DNA from: Symsagittifera roscoffensis
Taxonomy: Eukaryota; Xenacoelomorpha; Acoela; Convolutidae
Length of the DNA stretch: 64,000 bases
Assembly: GCF_963678635.1 (NCBI RefSeq)
Contig: NC_087068.1
Location: forward strand, 2,046,001 to 2,110,000
Direction: 5' to 3'
Below the pieces are notes generated by a model. It was not told where the DNA came from. It was given only the letters and a program-made list of their open reading frames with translations, and did not search any database. Positions 46,823 through 58,964 of the stretch are shown here, one piece after another. The translations under genes and the position numbers were made by a program. Positions within the stretch are counted from its first letter, which is position 1, and each line of letters opens with the position of its first letter.

Positions 46823-49035
46823 AACAAGACTGCTGGTATCAGGGCAAAATTTTGAGTTTTCCGACTGCCTTTTAAGGTTTATGGATCAGTAATAACCTTA
46901 AAAAAACTAAATGTAAAATAAATTACTTTTTTTTAAATTTGAAATTTTTATGAAAACCATCACCCCTTACGACATATAAAGTACAAAAGGATCGATTTCT
47001 CTCCTTGTAACAAATCAATTATGGCAAATAAGCTTCTCTTAACCAATTTGGAACAATTTCTAAGACGGATTAAATCTCCGCTTACACGTTAATAGCTCGA
47101 AATATATCGCGCGTTAGTTGTCCCAAATTGGCTTAAATGGCGATCTTTAAACCCCCATAACTTTACAAAAAAATGATCACAGGTGAAATATCTTTTCAAA
47201 TTTAAGCTCAGAACAACAATACCTTTTGAATGATATAAAAAATGTCCGTCAAAAATAGCTAGTTAAAAAGTGAAATTTGTCTGAAGAAAAATAACCCCAC
47301 CCCGAGCACAATTATTCCGTTACTTTCATATCGAAAGTCGGAACAATTAAGGCAATTACACCAAATTCAATATTCAAAATAAGAGGTTTAAACGGTCAGT
47401 AGGTTTACAAACATCCCTCGATTTCTCAACACAAATAATCTCAACGCGTAAAAAAATAATTGACAAAAAATCACTTTAGGATTTTCTAAATTTTTTTAAT
47501 CTCAAAAAAAAATTGAAAATTTTATGAAAAAAAAGAATAAAACTTTTCAAAATTAATGCAAACTAACGACTTGATTTTAGACAAAAAACACTTGTAACAT
47601 GACCATTACATGTTAAGTGAAAGAACATAACACAAAACTACAAGAAAGACAAAAAGTTTAACGATGACTCAACTGCACAGTTAGGGAAAACAGAAGACAG
47701 ACAAAAAACATCCGCTTCTTCAAAGAAACAACCAGATCTAGCTTTCAGAAATCAGAATTTACAATGAAAGCACAGGACGCAAAAAAATTAAAGCAAAAAT
47801 GATATATGTTTTTCCTTAATGAAATCATTGGATAAAATTTATAAACATCTGAAAGAGAGATAAACAGAACAATGAAAAATCAGTATTTAGGAACGAAGAA
47901 AGATAGAGTGCCCTTTCTGTAGAGAAAATGAAAATGAATAAGAAAAAAAACATATGGATGAGAATGTGAAAAATTTAATATAAAATGATAAATTTTTAGA
48001 TAAGCAAAACAATTTATCAAAAAAAAAGATCATCAGATATTGATTCACTAAAACACTAAAACGTCATTTATATTTCAAGAGTAGAAAAAAGAACGCCAAG
48101 AATCAACAGCTGAGTGCTGAAATGTATCAGTAGTAGGGAGTTTTGCCCTTTTGTTATGATAAAAACTGATATTTGTAATCAAGGCACGTAGGCCTGCTTC
48201 TTAGTATGCAGTTCTTCAGTAAAAGTCTTGCCAGAAGAATTGAAAAGTCAATCTTGAAACAATCGAGAAGTAAAAATGAAAAAAAATATATCTTTCGGTT
48301 GTTGAACAAACAGCATAAAAATTTCCAATCAAAAAGTAATTTTTATTATTCAAATTGTATCGTTTTCTATTTTTGTTGTGATGAAAAAATCTGCACAAAA
48401 ATCTGAACAAACAATTTCATTGTAGTAATAATAAATTTTCACGGATTTAAAAAACATACCGCCTCATTTCGAACCTACTCGCTCGCTTTTTTTGCTCGAA
48501 CTTAGACTTATTGTTCCGACTCTCGATACGAAAGTAACGGAATATTTGTGCTCGGGGTGGGTTTTTTTCTTCAGACAAATTTCGACTTTTTAACTAGCCA
48601 TTTTTGACGTTATTGATTTATATCATTCGAAAGGTATTGTTGTCTTGAGCTCAAATGTGAAAAGATACTTCACCTGTGATCTTTTTTTGTAAAGTTATGG
48701 GGGTTTAAAGATTGCCATTTTGGCCAATTTGGGACAATTAACGCGCGATATATTTCGCGCTATTATCGCGTAAGCGGAGAGTTAATCCGTCTTAAAAATC
48801 GTTCCAAATTGGTTGGAAGAAGCTTATTTGCCATAATTGATTTGCTACAAGAAGCAAAATCTATCCTTTTGTACTTTATATGGCGTTTGGGGGGATGATT
48901 TTTATAAAAATTTTCAAATTTTTGAAAAAAGTTTTCATTTTTTTACTGTTAATTTTTTAATGATATTACTGCTCCATAAACCTTAATGGGCAGTCGGAAC
49001 ATTCAGGGTTTCGCCCTGATAAGAGCAGTCTTGTT
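46823..49035. mobile_element. 2.2-kb element with 527-bp terminal inverted repeats (C1)
   Basis: Arms 46823-47349 and 48509-49035 are reverse complements over their full length with moderate divergence: AACAAGACTGCT at the outer edges, CTTTAAACCCCCATAACTTT, ATATATCGCGCGTTA and CACCCCGAGCACAA in both. The 1.16-kb centre has no long open frame, so the element is non-autonomous or a foldback type. No target-site duplication was found. Confidence 0.85.
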
Positions 49036-49456
49036 TTAATTCGTTTTAATTCAGTGTTTTCTGACGCTGAAAACTCTTGGACAAATTTTAAATGTCGCTC
49101 AATCCATAACAAAACCTGGTTTTGCGTGACAACACGAAAAACGGTGAAAAAAAGACATATTATTTGAAAGAACAAACCTAAATCTAAAAATATTAATTAA
49201 ATAAGTATAAAAAATTAACGGTGAAAAAAATCAAATGATTGTTTCCTGTAATTTGTTGCACAGTTATCTACATATTTCCAAAAAAATTCTAGGCAAACTT
49301 GATTAAAAACTTCCGGTAATAGGAGTTGGAAATGTTTAACTTTTTGACTTTTTTGGTAAGCTCTTGTGTCCTTTCTTTTGGTCAAATTTCTTTAAATATA
49401 AGAAAAAACGTTTTTTTTTTTCAAATATAATAGCTGGTTGGTTCAGTAATACGCAC

Positions 49457-49741
49457 CAATTAAAAATGTCAAATCTGAAGCATCCCTGCGACTGGGACAT
49501 CACTCGACAGGCTTTTTGTTTCCCTTTTGATAGCCCCTCGAGAAACTGTGTGAAACGAGAGACACAATACGAAAACAAAAACACCGCAAATGCTAACCTG
49601 TGTTAGAGCTTTGCTGCATGGCACGCAGATACCGTGACCACAGGGAAGCTCCTTCACAATATCACCTGGGAAGTCTTTGCCGCATCTGCGACACTTGGGT
49701 AACGACTCAGTAGCATAGAAAGATGGATGAGAACTTGCCAT
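49457..49741 (-). CDS. RING-finger protein, first two exons (C1 copy)
   Basis: ATG at 49741 (GACAAATGG context). Exon 1, 49598-49741, ends CACAG|GTTAGC; exon 2, 49457-49545, follows acceptor TTTCACACAG and ends AATTG|GTGCGT. Exon 1 holds the first six RING ligands: C17, C20, C34, H36, C39, C42 (CRRCGKDFPGD, ELPCGHGICVPC), the TRIM-type spacing. The last two cysteines should be in exon 2, which here reads KACRVMSQSQGCF and does not give a clean CxxC. Later exons were not found; transcription would run into the 2.2-kb element. Confidence 0.6.
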
Positions 49742-50507
49742 TTGTCAGGGGCTCTTATGGCGTTTGTAGATATTGGTTCAGTCTCACAAGGAACCAGCTG
49801 AGGTAGTTGAACTAAAAATTGGTGATTTGATTATTCACTTATAATTATTACATTGTTGTTGAAGAAGAAGAATTCTATTGGAAAATTGTTTCTTTTTTAA
49901 AAATAAAACAATAATGACAAACTAAAAACACGAAAATTTAAATTTATGCAAAATATAGTAAACTATTTCTTACATATTCAAATAATTCGCTTAATTCCTG
50001 CCATAAATAATAACAACTAACAAGTTTGCCTAACTTCGCTCCCAATGCTCATTTTTACCGTCAGCCGCCAGTCTCAAAAGTTGGTTCATGGCTTTTCGAA
50101 TCGCGACAAATTATAAATTGAAATCAATTCGTCTTAAAAAGATGCAACAAAACTGCTCATGATACCTGGTTCGATGCGCTCAGTTTAGGTTTTGACCTTC
50201 CCGACCAAACATTGGTATGATTCGACCATCTTGTCATACCGCTATGTATGAGCTGTTCTAGAATCCAAATGGATTGGCAAGATAAGTTATGATTTGTTAA
50301 GGTTCTACAAAAGGAAACTGAACACCATGCTGAAATCAAGACAAATGAGCAAGTTCTTTGGCTGTTTGTGGGCTTTCTGATGGAGATAAAAGTCTATCAA
50401 CTTGATGTTGTCCTTTGTCTTTGATCGAATTGTTTCGAGAAACTTCACAATTTCCGGTGAAATTTTTTTTGAAACCCATTTCGCGGATCAAACTAATGAT
50501 ACTTGAA
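49742..50507. other. Between the RING start and the Gypsy tail (C1); no gene recognised
   Basis: Could contain the RING promoter and the retrotransposon 3' end. The small minus-strand frame 50157-50339 is unassigned. Same content in C2 at 58199-58964. Confidence 0.4.
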
Positions 50508-52142
50508 TTATTGTTGTTGTTCCGGTGCCGCTATAGAAATTTTCTCTGAAGAGTCTTTACTGTTTATTGATATTGGCTTTCCCGGCGCCTTTGTTAGCGT
50601 TGCCTGATCTGTCCCTGTTGACTTCTTTGTCGGTTCTACTGCTGCTGGCTGATGAGGTGTCTTCTTCACGTCAACTCGTTTGAGGGAGGGTGCCGTATTC
50701 TCCAAAGCTGTCGAAGTTCAATCGTCGCTTGAAGAAGTTTCCGATTCGTTCGTATCTCTCCTATCTGTCGCTTTGAATGTAATTTCCATGCCTGTCTGGG
50801 GTTGGCTTTCCACACGTTTTTTTCCCACTTTTACCCTTTTTCGTACCATTTTTTTAGGTATTTTTTTGGATGTGTTCCTTAATGTTATTGACTACCTGTT
50901 TTTGGGTTCCTTTATATTTACAATTTAGGGCCTCCCATTCTTTAGCTAGTGATTGTCCTGATCTCACACTTGCACAGCTGTGAGTTCCGGATACTTTAGG
51001 GTCGCGTTTGATGGTTCCGGTAGATTCTTCATCGGGCGACTTTTGATTCTGGCTTAAGTTTTGGAATAGCATTGTAATCATTATTATCTCTGGCGTGAGT
51101 GAAGAATGCATCAGTGTCTTCCAATCTAAACCAGCGGGCTTGGCGTTTGCCCAGCTTAAGTTATTTGGTGAGCTGATTGTTGCTTTGTTTGATAATGGTG
51201 TGTTCGGTTCGCGGCCCTTGTGGGCATCAAATGACGAAAACTTTAAAATTCCGTAGGGAGTTATTCTTAATAATTTACGAATTCGGAAACATCAGATGCC
51301 AGTTTATGTGGGGAGTTATTTCAGTCTGTTTGCATGGTCCCTAACCAGCCTTTCAGTGTTTGTATTAGCCGCTCGACAACCCCTATGGATCTGTGGTTGT
51401 CTAACGGGGCAAAAAGGAGTTTTATGTTGTTTGATTTGCAAAAGACTTAGACTTTTTTGGCTCTTAAAGTTTCTGCTTGATCGCACCTTAGTTTTCTGGG
51501 GACTTCATCTTTTGATATGTACCTTTGCATAAAATTTTCAGCGATATCTACTGTTGTGTTTAATATTAAATTTTGCTGTTGAGAATTTTGACTATTTGTC
51601 AACCGCAACTAAAATATACGAGTCCCTATTTAGTTCCTCGGGTAGGGTGCCAGCAAAATCTTGTTGTACCTCCTCATTTGGTTCATCAAATGGCTCTCTT
51701 TATTATGTTTGTAATTTTTGTATTGCAGGTTTTTGATTTATACCTTGTTTTGTGCAGTGTCGGCAATTTCGAGCTAACTGCACAGATGTTTGATGAATGT
51801 GGTGAAGTCAGATGTTCTCACACGGATCTAACATTGCCGCAGCTCCGAGATGCAGTTACTGAAAGCTGTCCAGGATGGTCTGACCTAGTTGTTGGGGTAT
51901 GATGATGCGGTCATCTATCAGGAGGCAGTCATCTTTGACATGAAGTCGTTTTCTAACGTGGTACGAACAGTCTCCATATGCGCATTTCGGTGCCTCTCAT
52001 TCTTGTTTTTGTACGAAGGTTACTAATGGTGTAATGTTCCGGTCCCTGTCTGTGGCTGCGGGTGTGAATTTTACGCCCGTCACCTGTTGTAGGTTCTTTC
52101 GGTATAGTGGTGTGTCTTTCTCTGCCTCTGTTGCTGTTCCTC
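50508..52142 (-). pseudogene. Ty3/Gypsy integrase and tail (C1 copy, 5' part missing)
   Basis: Reading leftward on the minus strand: LLIDDRIIIPQQLGQTILDS and a zinc-binding part NCRHCTKQG (about 51715-51930); then core motifs EVQQDFAGTLPEELNRDSYI, LRCDQAE (near 51475) and VVERLIQTL (near 51370), giving D, D and E; then a tail with LSNKATISSPNNLSWANAKP and acidic/basic segments, 50508-51111. Stops (TAG for an aromatic residue after VAVDK, TGA in ENI*L) and frame changes make it inactive. The copy is cut at the duplication edge 52142. Confidence 0.85.
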
Positions 52143-52145
52143 TGC

Positions 52146-52700
52146 ATCTTATTTAATCGGACCTAATATGACTAAAATTAGGCAAATTTTTGTAAAACCG
52201 AATTTTATCTAGCTTAATCGGACTTAGTTTGACATAAATTGGCCAAAAATTCTGTTTACATGCAAAATTATTTATCTTTATTGGAGATATTATGAATGAA
52301 AATGGGCCAAATATTGTTAAAGAGGGATTTTATCAATCATAACTGGACTTTTTTGAGAAAAATGTAAGCTAAGTTTTATAAGAAGGAAAATAATCTGGCT
52401 TCCTTGGCTTAAATTTCCCGAAATTGGGCAAAATTTTTTTTAAATGGATTTTAAACTAGCCCGATTGGACTTATTTTGTCAAAAGTGGGCAAAATTGTGT
52501 TATATTGGAAATTCAGCTAGCTTAGACGGACTCAATTTGGCATAAATTGAACAAAATACTGTTGACATTGGAATTAATGTAGATCAATTGGACTCGTTTG
52601 GACTAAAATTGTTCAAAAATCTGTTAAAATGGGAGTTTATCTAACTTAATCGGACTCAATTTGACCTAAATTGGGAAAATTTTAGTAAACTTATACTAAA
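52146..52700 (+). repeat. 61-bp degenerate satellite (start of C2)
   Basis: Truncated copy of the array, matching 43697-44250. Confidence 0.85.
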
Positions 52701-55271
52701 TTAGCTTGTTTTAGTGTATTTGTTTGTAAGTTCAATTTAAGGTTAGCATAATCTTGCTGAACATGTCTCAATTTGTTGGTCAAAAAAAATTAGTCTGAAA
52801 AAACACACCTTATAGTTCCTTACATATTGAGTGTAGATAGTTCCTTTACTAATTTGGGCCAAAAAAAGCTTCCGTGATGAGATAGTTAAGTTAAAAGTTG
52901 AGTTAAGTTAGGTTAGAGGTTAAATTTTGCTTAAGGGTGAAAATAATATAAAGCACAATTGTACAAAGAAAAACTGAGACTGAATCTGAATTTAGCGAGT
53001 AAAACTAATTTATCAATTATTTAGAGTGCACTTGGATTGCATACCTCTTACTCCCTTTTCAAGATTAAATTTAAAAATTTTTAAATTTTTTTGAGCTCTT
53101 TCGGAATGTCTGATGAAAGGATAAAACTGTAAATAAATATTTTAACCTGTTAGTCAAGCTATTTTAGTTGAAAAGGTTGTTAGAATGTCTGAATTGACTT
53201 TTCATACTAGCCCATTCGGTTACAGAAAGTTTCCTTTTATTTGATATATCGTAGTTATAAAAATGATCGGAGTTACAATGTCATGAGATAAAGTTAGCAG
53301 AGAGCTGTCAAAGACTGATGAGCAATAGAGAAGATCTTGATAACCTTAACTCCATCTAGGACTACCTGAAAAAAGGGCAGTCAATTAAATTGCGGGCCCT
53401 AAAGTTAGATAAACTCTATCTCTAGCTTTTCTAATATTTTGCAATAAAAAGAACTAATTAGTTTGTTTTCAGACTTATATTTGGTTTAAGGGGTAGTTCT
53501 CTGCTCAAGTCGCACCAGTTTTACTAAAAGAAACGTTGGGGTCGGTTGTTAGATCCCTTTGTTTCAGTTGTTAGTAAAATTATAAGTCTCAGTTAAATTC
53601 TATCATAGATCAAAGTCGATCTCGTCCTAGAATTAAGGGATAGTAATAAAAACAGATAAATAAAAAAGGATGATCAAATAAGTTTAACTGAAATATAAAT
53701 GAAGGAACAACTGCCTTGAATACCAAAATAGATTTGGGGTAGCTAGGTTAAGTTATATTAATTTAAAATGAAGGAAAACATTAGAATCTTACCTCTATCA
53801 ATTCTGGAAAATGGTTTTCTTTTCAAAAGTATTTCTTAATAGAAAAAAATTTGTGATAAACAAAAAAAAAGAAAAAATTTCTACCCAACTGAGCGAGTGT
53901 AAAAAAATAAAAATTCTGAAGATCCAGGTTGGTTTGTTTCTCAGCTCTTTGGTTTAGACAACTTTGCACCTGCAGTATAGACTTCGAACTTCATTTTCCC
54001 CTTTTTCTTCATACTCTCGATGAAATTGACATTTGCAACTTAATGACTTTTTATTATAAGATAATATAAGAAATCGAAAAATAAAAAGATCAGGGCCATT
54101 TACCAGTTGTTTTCAATAACCAGGCTAAAGGCAGCAAAAAAAGTGAGTCCGATCTCAAATCGGAGAAGTATTTTAATTGTTAGAAAACGAAGTTTAACCA
54201 TAACTTAGTAATTGCAATACTACAATTGTCAACATTAGGAAAACCAAGACTGTCAGTGGCAGTTATCACACAGATTAACTGATTCTGGCAATTTTTGCAA
54301 TGTGAATATTTGTTAGAATTTCGTACAGATTTTTATTAAGAAACAGAACCGTTTTGTATATGGCTAGAAGATGTCAATTTAAAAAACTCAATGATTGAAA
54401 ATGTGACCTTTTTTCGACAGATATAGGTTAACCTTAGCATATACAAACAAAAACACTGTTTGTCGTAATACAAAAACGCTTGCTTACGCTTTTTTGAATT
54501 GTTGAAAGAAAAACTCAGCCTGGACTAGGTACAAACTCGAAACATCAAATATTACGTCAAATTTATTATTTGTGCGCAGAACTGAGTTTGCAATCAGAAA
54601 GCGCAAAAAAACTTTACATCGATTATATATTTTTTTCTATGAAAAAAGTATATCATACAATTTTTATGTATGCAGTGATAAACAATTTTTGTTTTCAAAC
54701 TTTGTTTGGTTGCGAATATTGCTCTCATGTAAAAAAAAACTAGCAAAAGTTCGTTTTATTTGACTCTTAGACCAATTTAGTATAATTTTTAAAGAAATGT
54801 CGATTGAAAAACTACTTTTCATAAAATTTCTTTCGATGCAATCATTTGATAAGCATTTGTGATAGACTCCATGAAATTGTATGATATGCATTTTTTGTAT
54901 AGACGTCAATCCGGGAGTAAATCGTAAATCCACGATCGGCTAAAAACACAAAGCAATAACAAAAATTGAACTCACAAAAGATTTTTATCTAACAGTAAAA
55001 ATGGAGAAATCAAAAATAATATTAAAAAAACACAAAAAAAAAGAAAAACATAATGAGACTAACTCAACCAGACCAGTAAAAGTCGGTATAAAATGCCAAA
55101 TTGGCAAACATCAATCGAATATCTCCCACAAAAATCAAGAAAAACAATAAAGACAACTAGGTTTTTCAAAAATCAAAATAAATTAAAATCTAGTTGAACA
55201 ATCCGCTCCATATAAAACTTTTTTGCTATATTCAAGAATGTATTCTAAGACTAAATTGATCGTAGAAAGAT
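52701..55271. other. C2 spacer; no gene recognised
   Basis: Copy of 44252-46822, with almost no changes. Confidence 0.5.
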
Positions 55272-57487
55272 AACAAGACTGCTGGTATCAGGGCAAAATT
55301 TTGAGTTTTCCGACTGCCCTTTAAGGTTTATGGATCAGTAATAACCTTAAAAAAACTAAATGTAAAATAAATTACTTTTTTTTAAATTTGAAATTTTTAT
55401 GAAAACCATCACCCCTTACGACATATAAAGTACAAAAGGATCGATTTCTCTCCTTGTAACAAATCAATTATGGCAAATAAGCTTCTCTTAACCAATTTGG
55501 AACAATTTCTAAGACGGATTAAATCTCCGCTTACACGTTAATAGCTCGAAATATATCGCGCGTTAGTTGTCCCAAATTGGCTTAAATGGCGATCTTTAAA
55601 CCCCCATAACTTTACAAAAAAATGATCACAGGTGAAATATCTTTTCAAATTTAAGCTCAGAACAACAATACCTTTTGAATGATATAAAAAATGTCCGTCA
55701 AAAATAGCTAGTTAAAAAGTGAAATTTGTCTGAAGAAAAATAACCCCACCCCGAGCACAATTATTCCGTTACTTTCATATCGAAAGTCGGAACAATTAAG
55801 GCAATTACACCAAATTCAATATTCAAAATAAGAGGTTTAAACGGTCAGTAGGTTTACAAACATCCCTCGATTTCTCAACACAAATAATCTCAACGCGTAA
55901 AAAAATAATTGACAAAAAATCACTTTAGGATTTTCTAAATTTTTTTAATCTCAAAAAAAAATTGAAAATTTTATGTAAAAAAAGAATAAAACTTTTCAAA
56001 ATTAATGCAAACTAACGACTTGATTTTAGACAAAAAACACTTGTAACATGACCATTACATGTTAAGTGAAAGAACATAACACAAAACTACAAGAAAGACA
56101 AAAAGTTTAACGATGACTCAACTGCACAGTTAGGGAAAACAGAAGACAGACAAAAAACATCCGCTTCTTCAAAGAAACAACCAGATCTAGCTTTCAGAAA
56201 TCAGAATTTACAATGAAAGCACAGGACGCAAAAAAATTAAAGCAAAAATGATATATGTTTTTCCTTAATGAAATCATTGGATAAAATTTATAAACATCTG
56301 AAAGAGAGATAAACAGAACAATGAAAAATCAGTATTTAGGAACGAAGAAAGATAGAGTGCCCTTTCTGTAGAGAAAATGAAAATGAATAAGAAAAAAAAC
56401 ATATGGATGAGAATGTGAAAAATTTAATATAAAATGATAAATTTTTAGATAAGCAAAACAATTTATCAAAAAAAAAGATCATCAGATATTGATTCACTAA
56501 AACACTAAAACGTCATTTATATTTCAAGAGTAGAAAAAAGAACGCCAAGAATCAACAGCTGAGTGCTGAAATGTATCAGTAGTAGGGAGTTTTGCCCTTT
56601 TGTTATGATAAAAACTGATATTTGTAATCAAGGCACGTAGGCCTGCTTCTTAGTATGCAGTTCTTCAGTAAAAGTCTTGCCAGAAGAATTGAAAAGTCAA
56701 TCTTGAAACAATCGAGAAGTAAAAATGAAAAAAATATATCTTTCGGTTGTTGAACAAACAGCATAAAAATTTCCAATCAAAAAGTAATTTTTATGATTCA
56801 AATTGTATCATTTTCTATTTTTGTTGTGATGAAAAAATCTGCACAAAAATCTGAACAAACAATTTCATTGTAGTAATAATAAATTTTCACGGATTCAAAA
56901 AACATACCGCCTCATTTCGAACCTACTCGCTCGCTTTTTTTGCTCGAACTTAGACTTATTGTTCCGACTCTCGATACGAAAGTAACGGAATATTTGTGCT
57001 CGGGGTGGGTTTTTTTTCTTCAGACAAATTTCGACTTTTTAACTAGCCATTTTTGACGTTATTGATTTATATCATTCGAAAGGTATTGTTGTCTTGAGCT
57101 CAACTGTGAAAAGATATTTCACCTGTGATCTTTTTTTGTAAAGTTATGGGGGTTTAAAGATTGCCATTTTGGCCAATTTGGGACAATTAACGCGCGATAT
57201 ATTTCGCGCTATTATCGCGTAAGCGGAGAGTTAATCCGTCTTAAAAATCGTTCCAAATTTGTTGGAAGAAGCTTGTTTGCCATAATTGATTTGTTACAAG
57301 AAGCAAAATCTATCATTTTGTACTTTATATGGCGTTTGGGGGGATGATTTTTATAAAAATTTTCAAATTTTTGAAAAAAGTTTTCATTTTTTTTTTACTT
57401 TTAACTTTTTAATGATATTACTGCTGCTTAAACCTTAATGGGCAGTCGGAACATTCAGGGCTTCGCCCTGATAAGAGCAGTCTTGTT
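55272..57487. mobile_element. 2.2-kb element with long inverted repeats (C2)
   Basis: Duplicate of 46823-49035; arms are about 55272-55798 and 56960-57487. Differences from C1 are few single-base changes and homopolymer-length changes. Confidence 0.85.
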
Positions 57488-57917
57488 TTAATTCGTTTTA
57501 ATTCAGTGTTTTCTGACGCTGAAAACTCTTGGACAAATTTTAAATGTCGCTCAATCCATAACAAAACCTGGTTTTGCGTGACAACACACAAAACGGTGAA
57601 AAAAAGACATTATTTGAAAGAACAAACCTAAATATAAATATATTAATTAAATAAGTATAAAAAAATAACGGTGAAAAAAATCAAATGATTGTTTCTTGTA
57701 ATTTGTTGCACAGTTATCTACATATTTCTAAATAAATTCTAGGCAAACTTGATAAAAAACTTCCGGTAATAGGAGTTGGAAATGTTTAACTTTTTGACTT
57801 TTTTTGGTAAGCTCTTGTGTCCTTTCTTTTGGTCAAATTTAATTTTTGATTGAGTAAATATAAGAAAAAACGTTTTTTTTTTCAAATATAATAGCTGGTT
57901 GGTTCAGTAATGCGCAC

Positions 57918-58198
57918 CAATTGAAAATGTCAAATCTGAAGCATCCCTGCGACTGGGACATCGACAGGCTTTTTGTTTCCCTTTTGATCGCCCCTCGAGA
58001 AACTGTGTGAAACGAGAGACATAATACGAGAACAAAAACACCGCAAATGCTAACCTGTGTTAGAGCTTTGCTGCATGGCACGCAGATACCGTGACCACAG
58101 GGAAGCTCCTTCGCAATATCACCTGGGAAGTCTTGGCCGCATCTGCGACACTTGGGTAACGACTCAGTAGCATAGAAAGATGGATGAGAACTTGCCAT
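57918..58198 (-). CDS. RING-finger protein, first two exons (C2 copy)
   Basis: Exon 1 (58055-58198) is nearly the same as C1, all six visible RING ligands kept. Exon 2 (57918-58002) is 85 nt, against 89 in C1, because of a 4-bp difference; its frame therefore changes to KACRCPSRRDAS. The donor reads GTGCGC. One of the two copies must encode a different protein after this point. Confidence 0.6.
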
Positions 58199-58964
58199 TT
58201 GTCAGGGGCTCTTATGGCGTTTGTAGATATTGGTTCAGTCTCACAAGGAACCAGCTGAGGTAGTTGAACTAAAAATTGGTGATTTGATTATTCACTTATA
58301 ATTATTACATTGTTGTTGAAGAAGAAGAATTCTATTGGAAAATTGTTTCTTTTTTAAAAATAAAACAATAATGACAAACTAAAAACACGAAAACTTAAAT
58401 TTATGCAAAATATAGTAAACTATTTCTTACATATTCAAATAATTCGCTTAATTCCTGCCATAAATAATAACAACTAACAAGTTTGCTTAACTTCGCTCCC
58501 AATGCTCATTTTTACCGTCAGCCGCCAGTCTCAAAAGTTGGTTCATGGCTTTTCGAATCGCGACAAATTATAAATTGAAATCAATTCGTCTTAAAAAGAT
58601 GCAACAAAACTGCTCATGATACCTGGTTCGATGCGCTCAGTTTAGGTTTTGACCTTCCCGACCAAACATTGGTATGATTCGACCATCTTGTCATACCGCT
58701 ATGTATGAGCTGTTCTAGAATCCAAATGGATTGGCAAGATAAGTTATGATTTGTTAAGGTTCTACAAAAGGAAACTGAACACCATGCTGAAATCAAGACA
58801 AATGAGCAAGTTCTTTGGCTGTTTGTGGGCTTTCTGATGGAGATAAAAGTCTATCAACTTGATGTTGTCCTTTGTCTTTGATCGAATTGTTTCGAGAAAC
58901 TTCACAATTTCCGGTGAAATTTTTTTTGAAACCCATTTCGCGGATCAAACTAATGATACTTGAA
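58199..58964. other. Between the RING start and the Gypsy tail (C2); no gene recognised
   Basis: Copy of 49742-50507. Confidence 0.4.

Larger units (their letters stand above)
43697..52142. repeat. Tandem segmental duplication unit C1 (8.45 kb)
   Basis: Nearly identical to 52146-60599; offset is 8449 bp in the left part and 8457 bp in the right. It holds 61-bp satellite, spacer, the 2.2-kb inverted-repeat element, RING exons and the Gypsy integrase end. The junction is TTCCTC|TGC|ATCTTATTT with a 3-bp filler and no long homology. Confidence 0.95.
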
